This document shows positions 43,190 to 50,855 of a stretch of 64,000 nucleotides of DNA, piece after piece. Made by a program: the position numbers and the translations under genes. This stretch comes from CAZBWP01 sp964630265. GTDB taxonomy: Bacteria > Pseudomonadota > Alphaproteobacteria > Rhodospirillales > Defluviicoccaceae. Under the pieces are notes generated by a model. That model was not told where the DNA came from and made no database searches. It worked only from the letters and a program-made list of their open reading frames with translations. The stretch spans positions 1-64,000 of the forward strand of contig CAZVRW010000001.1 of the NCBI GenBank assembly GCA_964630265.1, read 5' to 3'. Position 1 is the first letter of the stretch, and each line of letters opens with the position of its first letter.

Positions 43190-44133
43190 CCATCAATCGC
43201 GCCACGCTCGCCTACCTCGCCGTGCTGGTCGGCGTCTCCGGCCACGCATCCAGCGAATTCTTCTCGATCCTCTCGGGCGTCCAGGGGCCGGAGACGTCGG
43301 TCTGGCGGTATACCATCGGCAGCGTCGGTCTGCTGGTCGCGGCGTTGGTCTGGCCGGCGAGCCGGAATCTTTGGGAGCCGCTGCGGGCACATCCACTGAA
43401 AATCACGTGGCTGGCGGTGGTCGGCTTCACGCTCGCCTACCTGGCCTTCCACTGGTCCCTCGATTTCGCCACGGCGGTGCAGGTGGGCACGCTGGTGACG
43501 ACGGTGCCGCTGTTCGTCGGCTTCGCCAACCTTGTCATCAACAAGATAGCGATCACCACGCCGAAGCTCGTCACCGGCGCGGCCGCGGTGGTCGGCGTCG
43601 CGCTGCTGCTGACCGACGGCTATCTGTTCGAGTTGGCGGGGCGCGAGGGCTCGCTGTTCGGCGTCGGCCTGGCGCTCGCCTGCGCCGCGCTGGTGGCCAC
43701 CTACGCCGTCGCCGCGCGGCCACTGATCAATGCGTACGGCCCCCTGCGAATCACCGCCATCACCATGGGCATCGGCACGGTGTTCCTCTACCTCCTGGTG
43801 GGGGCGGCCTGGGGCATCTGGGTCAATCCGCTGACGCTGTTCGACCGACCGCCGCAAGCCGCCTGGTCGTTGCTGACCCTCGGCGTCTTCAACACCACGA
43901 TCACCCAGCTGTTCTGGCTGGGCGGGCTCGCCGCGGTGCCGGACATCACCCGCGGCTCCTACCTGTTCTTCCTGAAGCCGGTGATCACCGCGCTGCTCGC
44001 CGGGCTGATCCTGCTGCAGCCGATCACCACCATCCAGATCGCCGCCATCGTCATCATCTGCGGCGCCGTGGTCGTGGAGATGGCGTGGCCGTACATGGTG
44101 CGGGCCCGCGAGCGCGCGCGCGCGCAGGGCTGA
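43186..44133 (+). CDS. EamA-family (DMT) permease
   Basis: A 315-residue membrane protein with ten predicted helices in two EamA repeats. GTG 43186 overlaps the hydrolase stop. Repeat one includes VWRYTIGSVGLLVAALVW and LAYLAFHWSLDFATAVQVGTLV, repeat two SYLFFLKPVITALLAGLILLQPITT, matching the family's proline-rich helix. DMT proteins export metabolites or amino acids; the coupled hydrolase may process the same compound (inference). Confidence 0.9.
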   Translation: MTINRATLAYLAVLVGVSGHASSEFFSILSGVQGPETSVWRYTIGSVGLLVAALVWPASRNLWEPLRAHPLKITWLAVVGFTLAYLAFHWSLDFATAVQVGTLVTTVPLFVGFANLVINKIAITTPKLVTGAAAVVGVALLLTDGYLFELAGREGSLFGVGLALACAALVATYAVAARPLINAYGPLRITAITMGIGTVFLYLLVGAAWGIWVNPLTLFDRPPQAAWSLLTLGVFNTTITQLFWLGGLAAVPDITRGSYLFFLKPVITALLAGLILLQPITTIQIAAIVIICGAVVVEMAWPYMVRARERARAQG

Positions 44134-44164
44134 GGGGGACGCGGCGCCGATCGCCGGCGCGCGG

Positions 44165-44455
44165 TCACTGGATGGGCGCGTTGGGGTCCGGAAGTTCGCC
44201 CACGCCGCCGGCCTCGCCCTCGGCCGCGCCGCCGCCTTTTGCCTGGGCGTCGCGGGTCTTGGCGATCAGGTCGTTGACGGCGTTGGCGAGGTTTTTGACG
44301 GAACCGTGGAACTGGTTGAGCGGCAGGATCAGCGTGCCCGCCGGCTCCAGCTTGTTGTCGGCATCGAGGGCGCCGAAGGTGATCCGAACGACGCCGTTGG
44401 CGAGCTTGACGCTCATCACGGCATCGGCAAAGACGACGGGCGGTTGTTCGGCCAT
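44165..44455 (-). CDS. Small protein of unknown function
   Basis: A 96-residue soluble protein. The sequence ADAVMSVKLANGVVRITFGALDADN (about residues 10-34) followed by GTLILPLNQFHGSVKNLANAVNDLI is compact and looks like a small beta/alpha domain, and the last 25 residues are Gly/Glu-rich. Similar unnamed proteins occur in Rhodospirillales, but I cannot name a family. ATG 44455 with GGAGG nearby. It converges with the EamA gene and diverges from an orphan terminator region. Confidence 0.6.
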   Translation of the reverse strand: MAEQPPVVFADAVMSVKLANGVVRITFGALDADNKLEPAGTLILPLNQFHGSVKNLANAVNDLIAKTRDAQAKGGGAAEGEAGGVGELPDPNAPIQ

Positions 44456-44710
44456 CAGGACCTCCTTGATGCGGCGAGCTTGACACGTCGAGCGGTGCGG
44501 GCGGTGCGGGCGGTCCCGGCCCGGCGGCAGGCCGCACTCGGCCGAACCGAGCAGCACCGGGTCGAACCGAGCAGCAATGGCCCGCACGGTAGCGAGGCGC
44601 CGGCGGCCGTGCAACCACCCGCCGCGCCTCCCTCGCCGCGCCACCGTTGCCGCCGGGTCGGCACCCTGTGATGCGCGTCACTGGCCGGCGGTGCGCCCCC
44701 GGCTAACCTG
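44456..44710. other. Intergenic region with no recognised gene
   Basis: About 255 bp upstream of the 96-residue gene. Several in-frame stretches exist but look like chance GC-rich frames. The promoter of the minus-strand gene and of the candidate RNA should lie here. Confidence 0.5.
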
Positions 44711-44794
44711 ATGAACGTCAGGGGCACGTCCCCCAAACCCCTGGCAAAACCCATGTCTCGCGTAACGCCGGGCCGTAATGGCCCGGCTTTTTTT
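44711..44794 (+). ncRNA. Candidate small RNA ending at an orphan terminator
   Basis: A strong terminator on the plus strand has no plus-strand gene upstream within 570 bp. The stretch before it can pair as CAGGGG with CCCCTG and has C-rich single-stranded segments. The 5 end is guessed. No RNA family is recognised. Confidence 0.35.
44767..44794 (+). terminator. Rho-independent terminator without an upstream gene
   Basis: Stem GCCGGGCC / GGCCCGGC (8 bp, perfect), GTAAT loop, then seven T. The right arm plus T run is followed by a diverged copy of itself (GGCCCGGCTTGTTTT). Confidence 0.9.
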
Positions 44795-44876
44795 GGCCCG
44801 GCTTGTTTTGGCCGCGTTCGCATTCTTTTTATTTCGCCGGTCTTTGCGCCGCCAGCGCCGAGGTGCCGGCCGCGCC

Positions 44877-46319
44877 TCACAAGTACGGTGAGAGGAGCCA
44901 CGCGGCGCCGTCGCGCACCCGAATCGGCAGCGGGCGGCGGGCGATCGCGTCGACGGTCAAGGGCCGCGCCGTCGCCACCGTCGCGTCGAACAGGGCGTCC
45001 AGCCGGATCGCCGCGGCACAATCATAAATCTCAAGATCCAGCTCGAAATTCAGCCGAAAACTGCGCTCGTCCCAGTTGGAGGAGCCGACCAGCGACCAGG
45101 CGCCGTCGACGGTCATCGTCTTGCGATGATCGAACGGCACCGGGCTCTCGAAGATCCGGCAGCCGGCCTGCATCAGTTCGACGATGCGGGCGCGCGACGC
45201 CCACTGCACCAGCCGCAGATTGGTGCGCGCGGGAATCAGGATCTCGACGGTGATACCGCGCAGCGCGCAGACGGCGAGCATGCGCCGTGCCTCGGTGTCC
45301 GGCAGAAAGTAGGGCGTGGCGATGCGGACCCGGCGGGATGCTTGCGCCAATGCCCCGAGCACCGTTGCCCGAATCGGCTCGGTCGGGCGATCGGGCCCGG
45401 ACGAAATGGCCCGCACCGATGCCGGGCCGGCGGGTTGGTCGGTGGCGTCCCAGGCGGCGCCCCGCAACCGCTCACCCGTGCAGAACCGCCAGTCGCCACG
45501 GAATGCCTCCAGCATCGTCGCCACCACCGGCCCCTGCACCGCGACGTGCACGTCGCGGACGGCGTCCGGGTGATTGGACGGGCGCAGATAGCCATTGCGG
45601 ATATTGAGGCCGCCGGTGAACCCCGTTCGCCCGTCGACGACCAGAATCTTCCGATGATTGCGCAGGTTGGCGTACTTCAGGTGAAATGGAAACCGCGTCG
45701 GCAGGAACTCGGCGACCGGCACGGCATACGGTGCCAACAGCGGGCCGATGGCGGGCGACGCATAGCGCCGGCCGACGCCGTCGATCAGCACCCGGACGGC
45801 GACACCACGCCGCTGCGCGTCGCCGAGAGCGCGGACGAAGCGCTCGCCGATGCCGGTGCCTTCGAAGATGTAGGAGGCGAAGGCGACCGACCGCTCGGCG
45901 TCGGCGATCGCCGCCAGCATCGCCTCGATGGCCTCGGCCGCGTCATCATAGACGGTGACGGCATTGCCCGGCGTCAAGGGCGCGCCGCTGACGGCGCCGA
46001 CCAGGCGGGCGAGGGCGTCGAGATGGGGTGCTGCCGGGATGTTCGGCGCCGGCCGCGCGTCCCCCGGCCCGGTCGATGCGGCCGTGTCGCCCGCCGCACG
46101 GCCCATGCCATAAGCGCGCCGCCGGATGCGGTTGATGCCGAGCAGCCAGTACAACGCCGCGCCGACGCCGGGCACCAGCCAGATGACGCTGACCCAGCCG
46201 ATCGCCGAACGCACGTCGATCTTGGTGAGCACGGCGTGCCCGGAGGCGACCACGGCGGCAACGAACAGCACCACGCCGATGGCAAGGTCGATCACCTCCG
46301 CTGCGGTCACGGCCGGCAC
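44877..46319 (-). CDS. cls: Cardiolipin synthase
   Basis: A phospholipase D-superfamily enzyme that condenses phosphatidylglycerol to cardiolipin in the inner membrane. Two membrane segments are near the N-terminus (IDLAIGVVLFVAAVVASG and GWVSVIWLVPGVGAALYWLLG). Two HKD motifs follow: NHRKILVVDG and DHRKTMTVDG, with GFTGGLN and GSSNWDERS. The start is uncertain: GTG 46319 gives 480 residues, the usual length; GTG 46310 or 46295 and an ATG at 46571 are alternatives, the last adding a low-complexity Gly/Ser/Thr/Pro segment. The catalytic part is secure. Confidence 0.9.
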   Translation of the reverse strand: MPAVTAAEVIDLAIGVVLFVAAVVASGHAVLTKIDVRSAIGWVSVIWLVPGVGAALYWLLGINRIRRRAYGMGRAAGDTAASTGPGDARPAPNIPAAPHLDALARLVGAVSGAPLTPGNAVTVYDDAAEAIEAMLAAIADAERSVAFASYIFEGTGIGERFVRALGDAQRRGVAVRVLIDGVGRRYASPAIGPLLAPYAVPVAEFLPTRFPFHLKYANLRNHRKILVVDGRTGFTGGLNIRNGYLRPSNHPDAVRDVHVAVQGPVVATMLEAFRGDWRFCTGERLRGAAWDATDQPAGPASVRAISSGPDRPTEPIRATVLGALAQASRRVRIATPYFLPDTEARRMLAVCALRGITVEILIPARTNLRLVQWASRARIVELMQAGCRIFESPVPFDHRKTMTVDGAWSLVGSSNWDERSFRLNFELDLEIYDCAAAIRLDALFDATVATARPLTVDAIARRPLPIRVRDGAAWLLSPYL

Positions 46320-46606
46320 GCTCGCGTTGGGTGAGTTGGCGCCGGGCCCGGTCGCGGACCCGGTGGCGGACCCGGTGGGTCCCGGCGGCGGCGAAACGGA
46401 TGACTGGCCATGGTCGCGTGCCCTCCCCGCGTCTGGCGCGGCCGGCGGCGTCTCGCCCCATTCAAGCGCCGCCGACGGGCGTCGGCAAGGGATAGCGGCG
46501 CGCGGATCGCTTCCCAAAAACGATTGGTGCCGATAAAGTGCCGAAGCGTGAGCAGACGGCGCGCTAACCATGACCGCCGCCGCTCGAAGGTGCGTGTGAG
46601 GCAACA

Positions 46607-46903
46607 ATGACAGGCGTTCGGATCTACCGTCCCAGCAAGTCCGCCATGCAATCGGGGCGGGCGAACACGCGGCACTGGCTGCTCGAGTTCGCGCCGAGCG
46701 AGCCGAAGCGCCCCGACGACTTGATGGGCTGGATCGGCTCCGGCGACACGCGGCGGCAGGTACGGCTGCGCTTCGACAGCCGCGAGGAAGCGGTGGCCTA
46801 CGCCGAGCGCAACGGCTTCGCCTACGTGGTCGAGGAACCGCAGACGCGCCATATCCGGCCGAAAAGCTATGCCGACAACTTTCGACCGGAGGTGGTCGAG
46901 TGA
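46607..46903 (+). CDS. NDUFS4-like complex I accessory protein
   Basis: A 98-residue small protein resembling NDUFS4 (18 kDa subunit) of NADH dehydrogenase, PF04800. Key segments are VRIYRPSKSAMQSGRANTRHWLLEF near residues 4-28 and the family's LRFDSREEAVAYAERNGFAYVVEEP near residue 54. This accessory subunit is present in alphaproteobacterial complex I. The gene diverges from the cardiolipin synthase gene and lies just before a tRNA gene. The core nuo genes are not in the window. Confidence 0.93.
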   Translation: MTGVRIYRPSKSAMQSGRANTRHWLLEFAPSEPKRPDDLMGWIGSGDTRRQVRLRFDSREEAVAYAERNGFAYVVEEPQTRHIRPKSYADNFRPEVVE

Positions 46904-46919
46904 TCCGTCGCCTCGTCGG

Positions 46920-46996
46920 GCGCCCGTAGCTCAACCGGACAGAGCAACGGCCTTCTAAGCCGTGGGTTGCAGGTTCGAGTCCTGCCGGGCGCGCCA
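46920..46996 (+). tRNA. tRNA-Arg (anticodon UCU)
   Basis: A complete cloverleaf is visible: 7-bp acceptor stem GCGCCCG/CGGGCGC, D arm GCTC/GAGC, anticodon stem ACGGC/GCCGT with loop CTTCTAA (anticodon TCT), T arm GCAGG/CCTGC with TTCGAGT, discriminator G and an encoded CCA. Its last 11 bases also begin a 31-bp unit that is repeated after the adjacent gap. Confidence 0.97.
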
Positions 46997-47147
46997 TTCC
47001 TTCAGGAATGGTCGCCNNNNNNNNNNNNNNNNNNNNNNNNNNNNNNNNNNNNNNNNNNNNNNNNNNNNNNNNNNNNNNNNNNNNNNNNNNNNNNNNNNNN
47101 NNNNNNNNNNNNNNNNCGGGCGCGCCATTCCTTCAGGAATGGTCGCC
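46986..47147. repeat. 31-bp repeat of the tRNA 3 end flanking an assembly gap (47017-47116)
   Basis: Identical 31-bp copies (46986-47016 and 47117-47147) begin with the tRNA-Arg CGGGCGCGCCA tail and continue with CCATTCC-TTCA-GGAATGG, a 7-bp hairpin. They flank 100 N. The true array length is unknown. Confidence 0.92.
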
Positions 47148-47240
47148 TGCCAGTGGGTCTGCGGTTGCGGCCCTCGTCGGCGGGCCACGGGCTGCCCACA
47201 TGAGTCTTGTTGAAGACAATCTCACCGCAGGGAGAGTTCA

Positions 47241-47489
47241 ATGATGCGAAAGCTTCTCGTGGCCACCGCGCTCGTGTTTGCCGTCGCCGGGCCGGCGCTG
47301 GCGTTTCACTGTCCGGCCGACATGGCGAAGATCGACGCCAAGCTGGCCGAGAACCCCACCTTGACGTCGGAGCAGGCCGCCGAGGTCGCCAAGCTGCGCG
47401 CCGAGGGCGAGGCGCTGCACAACGCCGGCAATCATGGCGAATCGGTGAAGGTGCTCGGCGAGGCCATGGCGATCCTCGGCATCCAATAG
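47241..47489 (+). CDS. Small secreted protein of unknown function
   Basis: An 82-residue protein with a clear Sec signal peptide (MMRKLLVATALVFAVAGPALA, cleavage after ALA). The mature part is helical and Glu/Ala-rich, with AKIDAKLAENPTLTSEQAAEVAKLRAEGEALHNAGNHGESVKVLGEAMAIL. Similar short periplasmic proteins occur in alphaproteobacteria without a named function. GGGAGAG precedes the ATG. Confidence 0.8.
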   Translation: MMRKLLVATALVFAVAGPALAFHCPADMAKIDAKLAENPTLTSEQAAEVAKLRAEGEALHNAGNHGESVKVLGEAMAILGIQ

Positions 47490-47578
47490 CCCAACAGCCG
47501 CGCCCAGCCGCGCGGGGCGGAGTTCGGTGCTCCGCCCCGACGTAGCGGCCCGCGTCGATGAGTGTTTTCTCCATCCCG

Positions 47579-47608
47579 TTGGCCTCAGTGACCTTGGCCT
47601 CAGTGACC
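47579..47608. repeat. 15-bp tandem repeat, two units
   Basis: Two exact copies of TTGGCCTCAGTGACC lie upstream of the secreted-protein gene at 47732. Confidence 0.85.
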
Positions 47609-47731
47609 ATAGACTGATTGTTTCGCCCTTCCGGATCGATTATGGTTGTATTCGGACATCGGGGGCCGCCGATGGACACGTCGAGCGTGTCCGCAAAGAA
47701 GCAACGGCCCCATTAATTCGGAGGGGGCATC

Positions 47732-48598
47732 ATGGTCGTTCGATCGGATTTTGCGGGTCTCACTGTGTCCTGGGGCGGCGCCTTGGCGCTGGCGGCGGGG
47801 GTCATGCTCGCCGGACCGGCGGCGGCGCTGCCGTTCAGTGGCGACATCGTCATCACCGCCGCGTCGGACTTCGATGACGTGGACTCGTTCGTCGACGGTG
47901 CCGACATCCAGGCTTCGCAGTCGCTGACCAGTGGCGGCGTCACGACGACGACCACCACCATCACCGGCGCCAGCGTTACCGGCGGCGTCGACCCGTTGGC
48001 CGGCGCCCTCACCGACATCGGCGACGGTATCGCGCTGGACGTCGAGGCGTTGGCCGAGGTGCTGGTCGACGGCGATGCGCAGGAATGGGACGACTATGCC
48101 TTCGATCTGGAGGTGACGATCCAGAACACGTCGGCGACCGACACGTATCGGGTCGTCGTCACGGTCGACTTCGACAACGTCGTCGACGCCGACGGTCCGA
48201 CGCCGGAGAGCAGCGACGCCTTCGCCGACTCGGAATTCACCATCGATCAGGACGGGGTCGGCGAGATCCTGTTCACCGATCTGGTCTCCGACGTTCTCTT
48301 CGGCGACGAGGTCGGCGGCGACGACCAGGGGACCTTCGGGGAACCGCAGTCCGAGAGCGCTTCGGTGCCGCTCACCTTCATCCTGGCGCCCGGCGAGATG
48401 ATCGGCCTGATCGGCGAATACGTGACGCAGGGCGGCGCCTTCGATCCGGACACCTTGGCACGCCTCGACTTCTCGGCATCGATCCGCGTCACCGAGGTCA
48501 CCAACCTCACCGTCACCCCCGTCGCGGCGCCGCTCTCGCTGGCGCTGCTGGCCACCGGCTTGGCCACCTTCGGCGGGATGACGCGGCGACGCCGCTGA
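47732..48598 (+). CDS. Exosortase-type (PEP-CTERM-like) sorted surface protein
   Basis: A 288-residue exported protein. The signal peptide has LALAAGVMLAGPAAA. The mature body is acidic with many Asp and Thr (for example TTTTTTITGASVTGG) and looks beta-rich. The C-terminus is a sorting-signal-like tail: APLSLALLATGLATFGGMTRRRR, with a hydrophobic helix and Arg cluster as in PEP-CTERM/VPxPA proteins. GGAGGGGG precedes the ATG. In relatives such proteins are cleaved by an exosortase (EpsH/XrtA) and attached to extracellular polymer; no exosortase is in the window. Confidence 0.75.
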   Translation: MVVRSDFAGLTVSWGGALALAAGVMLAGPAAALPFSGDIVITAASDFDDVDSFVDGADIQASQSLTSGGVTTTTTTITGASVTGGVDPLAGALTDIGDGIALDVEALAEVLVDGDAQEWDDYAFDLEVTIQNTSATDTYRVVVTVDFDNVVDADGPTPESSDAFADSEFTIDQDGVGEILFTDLVSDVLFGDEVGGDDQGTFGEPQSESASVPLTFILAPGEMIGLIGEYVTQGGAFDPDTLARLDFSASIRVTEVTNLTVTPVAAPLSLALLATGLATFGGMTRRRR

Positions 48599-48712
48599 CG
48601 AGTTTCCCGCCGACGGTCCCCGACGCCGGCGCCGCCCGGCGTCGGTCCCGACCCCATCACCTCTCCACGCGATCCCAACCAACCAACCATCCTTAGAACG
48701 AGGAGTCCCGCC

Positions 48713-49381
48713 ATGGCCCGTCCCGTCCGTTTTGCCGGACCGTCTCTCGCCGCCGTCGCCTTCGGCGCGCTGCTGCTGGCGCCGCCGCCGGCCCACGCCC
48801 AGGCCGAGCCGTTCATCGGGCAAATGATGCTGACCGCCGCGACGTTCTGTCCTCGCAACTGGGCGGATGCCAACGGCCAATTGCTGGCGATCTCCCAGAA
48901 CACCGCGCTCTTCTCGCTGCTCGGCACCACCTATGGCGGCGACGGCCGGACGACCTTTGCCCTTCCCGATCTGCGTGGCCGCGCGCCCATTCATATCGGT
49001 CAGGGTCAGGGCCTCGCCAACATCAGCCCCGGGCAGCGCGGCGGCGCCGAGCGGGTGACGCTGACAGTCAACGCGCTGCCGCCGCACAGCCACGGCGCGG
49101 CCACGGTCGTCGACGTCACCGCGCGCCTCAACGCCTCGTCCACGGCGGCCGGGACGGGCACGCCGTCGACCGGCGTCGTGCTCGGCGATGCGGGACGCAC
49201 CGACGTCTACGTGGCGCCACCGGCCAACGTGCAACTGGATCCGGCGGCGGTAACGACGACCGCCACCGCCACCACCACCGTCAACAATACCGGCGCCGGC
49301 CAGCCCGTCGGCATCCGCTCGCCCTACCTGGGCATGCGCTGGTGCGTCGCCCTGCAGGGAATCTTCCCCAGCCGCAATTAA
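48713..49381 (+). CDS. Secreted phage tail-collar domain protein (microcystin-dependent family)
   Basis: A 222-residue protein with a Sec signal peptide (cleavage near AHA-QAE at residues 28-31). The mature part matches the tail-collar domain of the MdpB family: FIGQMMLTAATFCPRNWADANGQLL near residues 33-57, LFSLLGTTYGGDGRTTFALPDLRGRAPIHIGQG near 65-97, and the ending SPYLGMRWCVALQGIFPSRN. Such domains occur in phage tails and in bacterial surface proteins; the export signal and the neighbours favour surface display. No other phage genes are near. Confidence 0.88.
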   Translation: MARPVRFAGPSLAAVAFGALLLAPPPAHAQAEPFIGQMMLTAATFCPRNWADANGQLLAISQNTALFSLLGTTYGGDGRTTFALPDLRGRAPIHIGQGQGLANISPGQRGGAERVTLTVNALPPHSHGAATVVDVTARLNASSTAAGTGTPSTGVVLGDAGRTDVYVAPPANVQLDPAAVTTTATATTTVNNTGAGQPVGIRSPYLGMRWCVALQGIFPSRN

Positions 49382-49537
49382 GAAACCAAGGCTCCAATGA
49401 CGGCGGCGCGGCGGCGCGGCGGCGACGCGCGCAAGGCGATGACGGCGGCGCGCGGGCGCCGCGCGCAAGGCGCTGTCGCATCGGCCGCGACCATCGGCTA
49501 ACATGGTCTGGTTCGACACCCCGGGGGAGAAACGACC

Positions 49538-49870
49538 GTGGCCGACGCGCAGACGATCATTGCGTTCGACGAAGGCGAATTGCCGCCCGCCGGAACCTAT
49601 GCCTTCGAACTTGACCTCAGCGGCGAGAGCGGCTGCGACATCATCAACGATCTGGTGTGGCTGATTGGCTCGTTGCGCGCCCCCTACGAAGTGCGGGCGA
49701 ACGCCCGGCCCATCGACCCCGAGCAGATCGGCACGCACCACACCCGTCTCACCGTGTGGTCGACGGACCGCAACAACGCCGATTTTCTGCTGTTGATGAG
49801 CGAACTCGGCGTCAAGGTGGTGCGCGCCTACCCGGCCAAGGAGACGCCGTCCGGCCCGGCCGTGCGCTGA
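49538..49870 (+). CDS. Small protein of unknown function
   Basis: A 110-residue soluble protein beginning at GTG 49538 (GGGGGAGAAA upstream). Segments are FELDLSGESGCDIINDLVWLIG and LTVWSTDRNNADFLLLMSELGVKVVRAYP. No signal peptide, and no family recognised. It follows the collar protein gene by about 155 bp that contain only low-complexity GGCGGC sequence. Confidence 0.6.
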   Translation: MADAQTIIAFDEGELPPAGTYAFELDLSGESGCDIINDLVWLIGSLRAPYEVRANARPIDPEQIGTHHTRLTVWSTDRNNADFLLLMSELGVKVVRAYPAKETPSGPAVR

Positions 49871-49920
49871 CCCCCGCACCCGTTCCGTCCGAAGCCGGTT
49901 CGGCCCGGAGCCCGTTCAGG

Positions 49921-49986
49921 CCAGAGCCGCCTAGCCCAGAACCGCCTAGCCCAGAACCGCCTAGCCCAGAACCGCCTAGCCCAGAG
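49921..49986. repeat. 15-bp tandem repeat, about four units
   Basis: Copies of CCGCCTAGCCCAGAA follow the 110-residue gene. Confidence 0.88.
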
Positions 49987-50006
49987 ACCGTTCGGCCCGC
50001 GGCTTC

Positions 50007-50044
50007 TGTCCCCTGACCCTGTCCCCTGACCCTGTCCCCTGAGC
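50007..50044. repeat. 13-bp tandem repeat, three units
   Basis: Three units of TGTCCCCTGACCC directly follow the 15-bp array, with a different unit. Confidence 0.85.
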
Positions 50045-50124
50045 GGGCCGACGTTGATGCGTCGACGCGCACGTGCGAAAGCGCCTCATTTGGGGCGCTA
50101 ACGTGCGGGATTTCATTAAATGCG

Positions 50125-50161
50125 TGCAAATTTTTATGCCAAGTTTCCCGTTTGGGGGTGG
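50125..50161 (+). promoter_or_regulatory. 37-bp conserved upstream element, copy 1
   Basis: Identical to copy 2 (50663-50699) at 32 of 37 positions, ending GTTTGGGGGTGG, and placed 162 bp before a start codon. A near-hairpin (TTTTTGAC...GCAAAAG) follows at about 50213. Function unknown; a shared promoter or leader is likely. Confidence 0.6.
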
Positions 50162-50323
50162 AGCGGCGTGAGCCACCTGCGTATCGTTCCGCAACGCTAC
50201 TTTTACGAGATGTTTTTGACAATTCTTCGGCAAAAGCGGGCAATTGTGCGCCGGCGGCGGCCTCGGCCAACACCACCCGATACCGGGATCGTCGCATTCC
50301 GGACAACGCGATAGGGAGCAGCC

Positions 50324-50578
50324 GTGAAACCGATCAAACTCCTGGCCATGGCGTCCGGTATCGCCGCGCTGGTGGCCTTCGACGTCGTCAACCTGCAGGC
50401 GGGTTCGGCGCTGTGGAATTCCGGCAGGGCGGCGTGGCACAGCATCCGCTCCGCAACGGACCTTGCCGCGATTGACGGGAGTGTTTCCTGTCGGTGGCCC
50501 CAGATGATCCGGCTGCCGCTGGTCTGTCCGGTGCGTGCGCGGGGCACGCGCAGCGTCGTCATCTTCTGGCGGCCTTGA
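50324..50578 (+). pseudogene. Truncated paralogue of the PEP-CTERM-like gene at 50856
   Basis: The first 20 codons (GTG start, MKPIKLLAMASGIAALVAFD) and the 200-bp leader match the next gene, but the remaining 64 residues do not resemble it and contain no domain or sorting tail. The leader includes the 37-bp element and a GGGAG ribosome site. The most likely reading is a decayed or recombined copy that kept only its control region and signal start. Expression of a short secreted peptide is not excluded. Confidence 0.55.
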
Positions 50579-50579
50579 C

Positions 50580-50609
50580 GGCGGCACGGACGGCGGCACG
50601 GACGGCGGA
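50580..50609. repeat. 12-bp tandem repeat, about 2.5 units
   Basis: Copies of GGCGGCACGGAC directly after the truncated paralogue. Confidence 0.8.
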
Positions 50610-50662
50610 GTGGACTCCGCGCCCCGACACGGCCGACGTCTAGGGAAATCCGCTCGAAACTG

Positions 50663-50699
50663 TGCAAATTTTTATCGAAAGTGTCCTGTTTGGGGGTGG
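50663..50699 (+). promoter_or_regulatory. 37-bp conserved upstream element, copy 2
   Basis: Second copy, 156 bp before the PEP-CTERM-like gene start. A clean hairpin TTTCTGGC / GCCAGAAA (50749-50771) lies between it and the gene. The same spacing in both copies suggests one regulated leader. Confidence 0.6.
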
Positions 50700-50855
50700 C
50701 CCTTCGTCTCTAACGAACATACCGTCCCATTAGACAACCAATGCGAGCTTTCTGGCTCGTTTCGCCAGAAACCACGTGTGGTGTCGCGAGGCCAACCGCC
50801 TCGGCCATCGTCAATCAGGTTCATCGCGTCAAGCACAGCGAGATAGGGAGTTGCT

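Noticed and set aside
44711..45253. Protein-coding frame starting MNVRGTSPKPL
   Set aside because: It crosses a strong terminator and the end of the cardiolipin synthase gene; composition is not gene-like.
46986..47147. Integrated element attachment site at the tRNA gene
   Set aside because: No integrase is visible and the duplicates are only 100 N apart; kept as one of several explanations.
47241..49870. Prophage because of the tail-collar domain
   Set aside because: No capsid, terminase, integrase or other phage genes; the protein has a signal peptide.
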